15,613 bases of DNA from an uncultured Bacilli bacterium. Its GTDB lineage: Bacteria; Bacillota_I; Bacilli_A; RF39; UBA660. Under the pieces are notes generated by a model. The model saw only the letters and a program-made list of their open reading frames with translations, did no database searches and had not been told where the DNA came from. The stretch is from the NCBI GenBank assembly GCA_947628725.1, contig CANRAQ010000021.1:1-15613 (forward strand), in the 5' to 3' direction. Position numbers and translations under genes: made by a program. Of the stretch, positions 14,789 through 15,613 are shown piece after piece; the stretch's first letter is position 1; every line of letters starts with the position of its first letter.

Positions 14789-15475
14789 ATGAAGCGCATA
14801 TTTAATATATTTATTTTAATGGTAGTTTTAGTTGGTGTTGCTGGGTGTAGTTTTACAAAAGAAAAAATTAATAGTGATAGTCAGTTAGCTAAGGCAAAAG
14901 ATTTAATGATAAATGATTTGGATAATTTTAGTTATACTGCAAACATTGTTGCAAAAACAGGAATCATCGATGTAACAACATCAATGAGTTGTAAAGAAGA
15001 TCGTAAGAATAATATAGGATATTGTTCTACATCTACTTATGGAGTTAGTACAGAACAATATTATGATTATGGTAATGGTAAGTTATATTCAAAAGTATAT
15101 TCTCCATATAGTAATGATGCTTCAAACGGTAAGTGGACATCTAGTTCTGTCAAAAATTCAAATACTAATTCATGGTTAAATTTAAATGATTATATTTTTG
15201 ATATTAAGGAAGAAAAACAAGGTACTAGCACATTATATACAGGTGTAATATCAAGTGAAAAGCTTGCAAATGCAATGGCTCAAACAGATTCAAATATTGA
15301 TACAAGTAGTATTGTTAATGGTGATATAAATATAAGCATCCTTGTTAATCCTTCAAATTATATAGAAAAAATGAATTTTGAAATGGAAATAATGGGAATT
15401 GTCGAAGAAGTTGAAATTACTTATGGTAATTATAATAGTTCTGGTTCAATAACTATTCCAAATGAAGCAAAATAA
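14789..15475 (+). CDS. Lipoprotein, last gene of the envelope operon
   Basis: A 228-aa protein with a lipoprotein signal peptide MKRIFNIFILMVVLVGVAGC (lipobox VAGC, C20), so it is lipid-anchored to the outer face of the membrane. The start chosen is ATG 14789, one nt after the previous stop. An upstream in-frame ATG (14744) would bury the signal peptide. GGGAG (14773-14777) serves as ribosome binding site inside the zinc-ribbon codons of the preceding gene. The mature part begins with an acidic helical segment and continues as alternating beta strands with a pair of cysteines (SCKEDRKNNIGYC). The pattern recalls LolA/LppX-like lipoproteins that bind hydrophobic ligands, but I cannot assign the family firmly. 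Confidence 0.75.
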   Translation: MKRIFNIFILMVVLVGVAGCSFTKEKINSDSQLAKAKDLMINDLDNFSYTANIVAKTGIIDVTTSMSCKEDRKNNIGYCSTSTYGVSTEQYYDYGNGKLYSKVYSPYSNDASNGKWTSSSVKNSNTNSWLNLNDYIFDIKEEKQGTSTLYTGVISSEKLANAMAQTDSNIDTSSIVNGDINISILVNPSNYIEKMNFEMEIMGIVEEVEITYGNYNSSGSITIPNEAK

Positions 15476-15488
15476 GATTAAATATTAG

Positions 15489-15522
15489 AAGATAACTATT
15501 TTAGATTAGTTATCTTTTTTTT
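15489..15522 (+). terminator. Intrinsic terminator of the envelope operon
   Basis: Perfect 10-bp stem AAGATAACTA / TAGTTATCTT (15489-15498 and 15507-15516), 8-nt loop, followed by a run of T to 15522. Confidence 0.88.
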
Positions 15523-15560
15523 ATATACTAGGAAAATGCTTGGTAATATGAAAAAAGTTG

Positions 15561-15589
15561 TTTACAAACATATGTATTCATAGTATAAT
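15561..15589 (+). promoter_or_regulatory. Promoter of the gene at the right edge
   Basis: TTTACA (15561-15566), a 17-nt spacer, then TATAAT (15584-15589). The AGGTGGTG ribosome binding site begins 6 nt later, an arrangement almost identical to the one in front of the 88-aa gene. Confidence 0.75.
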
Positions 15590-15608
15590 ATATATAGGTG
15601 GTGATTAT

Positions 15609-15613
15609 ATGCA
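15609..15613 (+). CDS. Start of a gene cut by the window edge
   Basis: ATG at 15609, 8 nt after AGGTG (15596-15600) and just downstream of a good promoter. Only the first codon and two bases are present, so nothing can be said about the product. Confidence 0.6.

Noticed and set aside
1..15613. Use of genetic code 4 (TGA = Trp)
   Set aside because: All genes are complete without reading TGA, and every Trp is TGG; the code-4 reading of the first fragment adds only three residues.
1..15613. tRNA genes, rRNA, insertion sequences or phage genes
   Set aside because: No T-loop plus acceptor-stem patterns, transposase or integrase motifs, or phage structural proteins were seen; isolated TTCGAA matches lie inside genes.

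Overview
The window is a very AT-rich stretch of low-G+C Gram-positive-type DNA. Strong AGGAGG/AGGTG ribosome binding sites, sigma-A-like promoters (often with an extended TGn -10), intrinsic terminators, a sortase with CnaB/SpaA-type surface proteins and a lipobox lipoprotein all point to Bacillota. All tryptophans are TGG and none of the 13 complete genes ends in TGA, so the lineage may lie near the TGA-reassigning Mollicutes, for example an uncultured gut Bacilli group. This placement is inference. Apart from the fragment at the left edge, every gene I accept is on the + strand.

Layout. (1) 1-165: 3' end of an unidentified gene. (2) 162-6986: a surface-pilus locus. Two large SpaA-like pilin/adhesin paralogs each have their own near-identical promoter. 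They are followed by a sortase whose start overlaps the second pilin, then a five-helix membrane protein, then a terminator. The paralogs have divergent N-terminal domains but share a 1280-bp stretch (1689-2968 = 4411-5690) that appears identical by eye. Between them lies a fossil: the first 11 codons of a deleted sortase gene joined to its last few codons, then the decayed start of the membrane-protein gene. The locus therefore arose by tandem duplication of a pilin-sortase-membrane-protein unit, followed by deletion and homogenisation. (3) 6964-8790: an 88-aa protein of unknown function and a ClpX-like AAA+ ATPase that has an unrecognised N-terminal region instead of the zinc domain, closed by a terminator that overlaps the ATPase stop codon. 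(4) 8845-10275: a compact UvrD/Rep-type SF1 helicase. (5) 10357-11042: a membrane-anchored lysozyme-like peptidoglycan hydrolase with its own promoter and terminator. (6) 11043-11533: about 490 bases without a clear gene, holding a promoter and what looks like a structured leader RNA. (7) 11534-15522: a tightly packed five-gene operon. It encodes a 54-aa protein, a zinc-ribbon Yip1-like membrane protein, a single-pass WG-repeat-like protein, a membrane protein with a C-terminal zinc ribbon, and a lipoprotein, and it ends in a strong terminator. (8) 15561-15613: promoter, ribosome binding site and first codon of the next gene.

How the genes may work together. Pilins, sortase and membrane protein form a cell-surface assembly module; the hydrolase is a separate cell-wall gene nearby. 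The operon at 11534-15475 is the best candidate for an undescribed envelope system. Three consecutive membrane proteins carry Asn/Gln-rich low-complexity segments, two carry zinc ribbons at opposite ends, and the last gene product is a lipoprotein, all downstream of a possibly structured leader. Its function cannot be read from the sequence.
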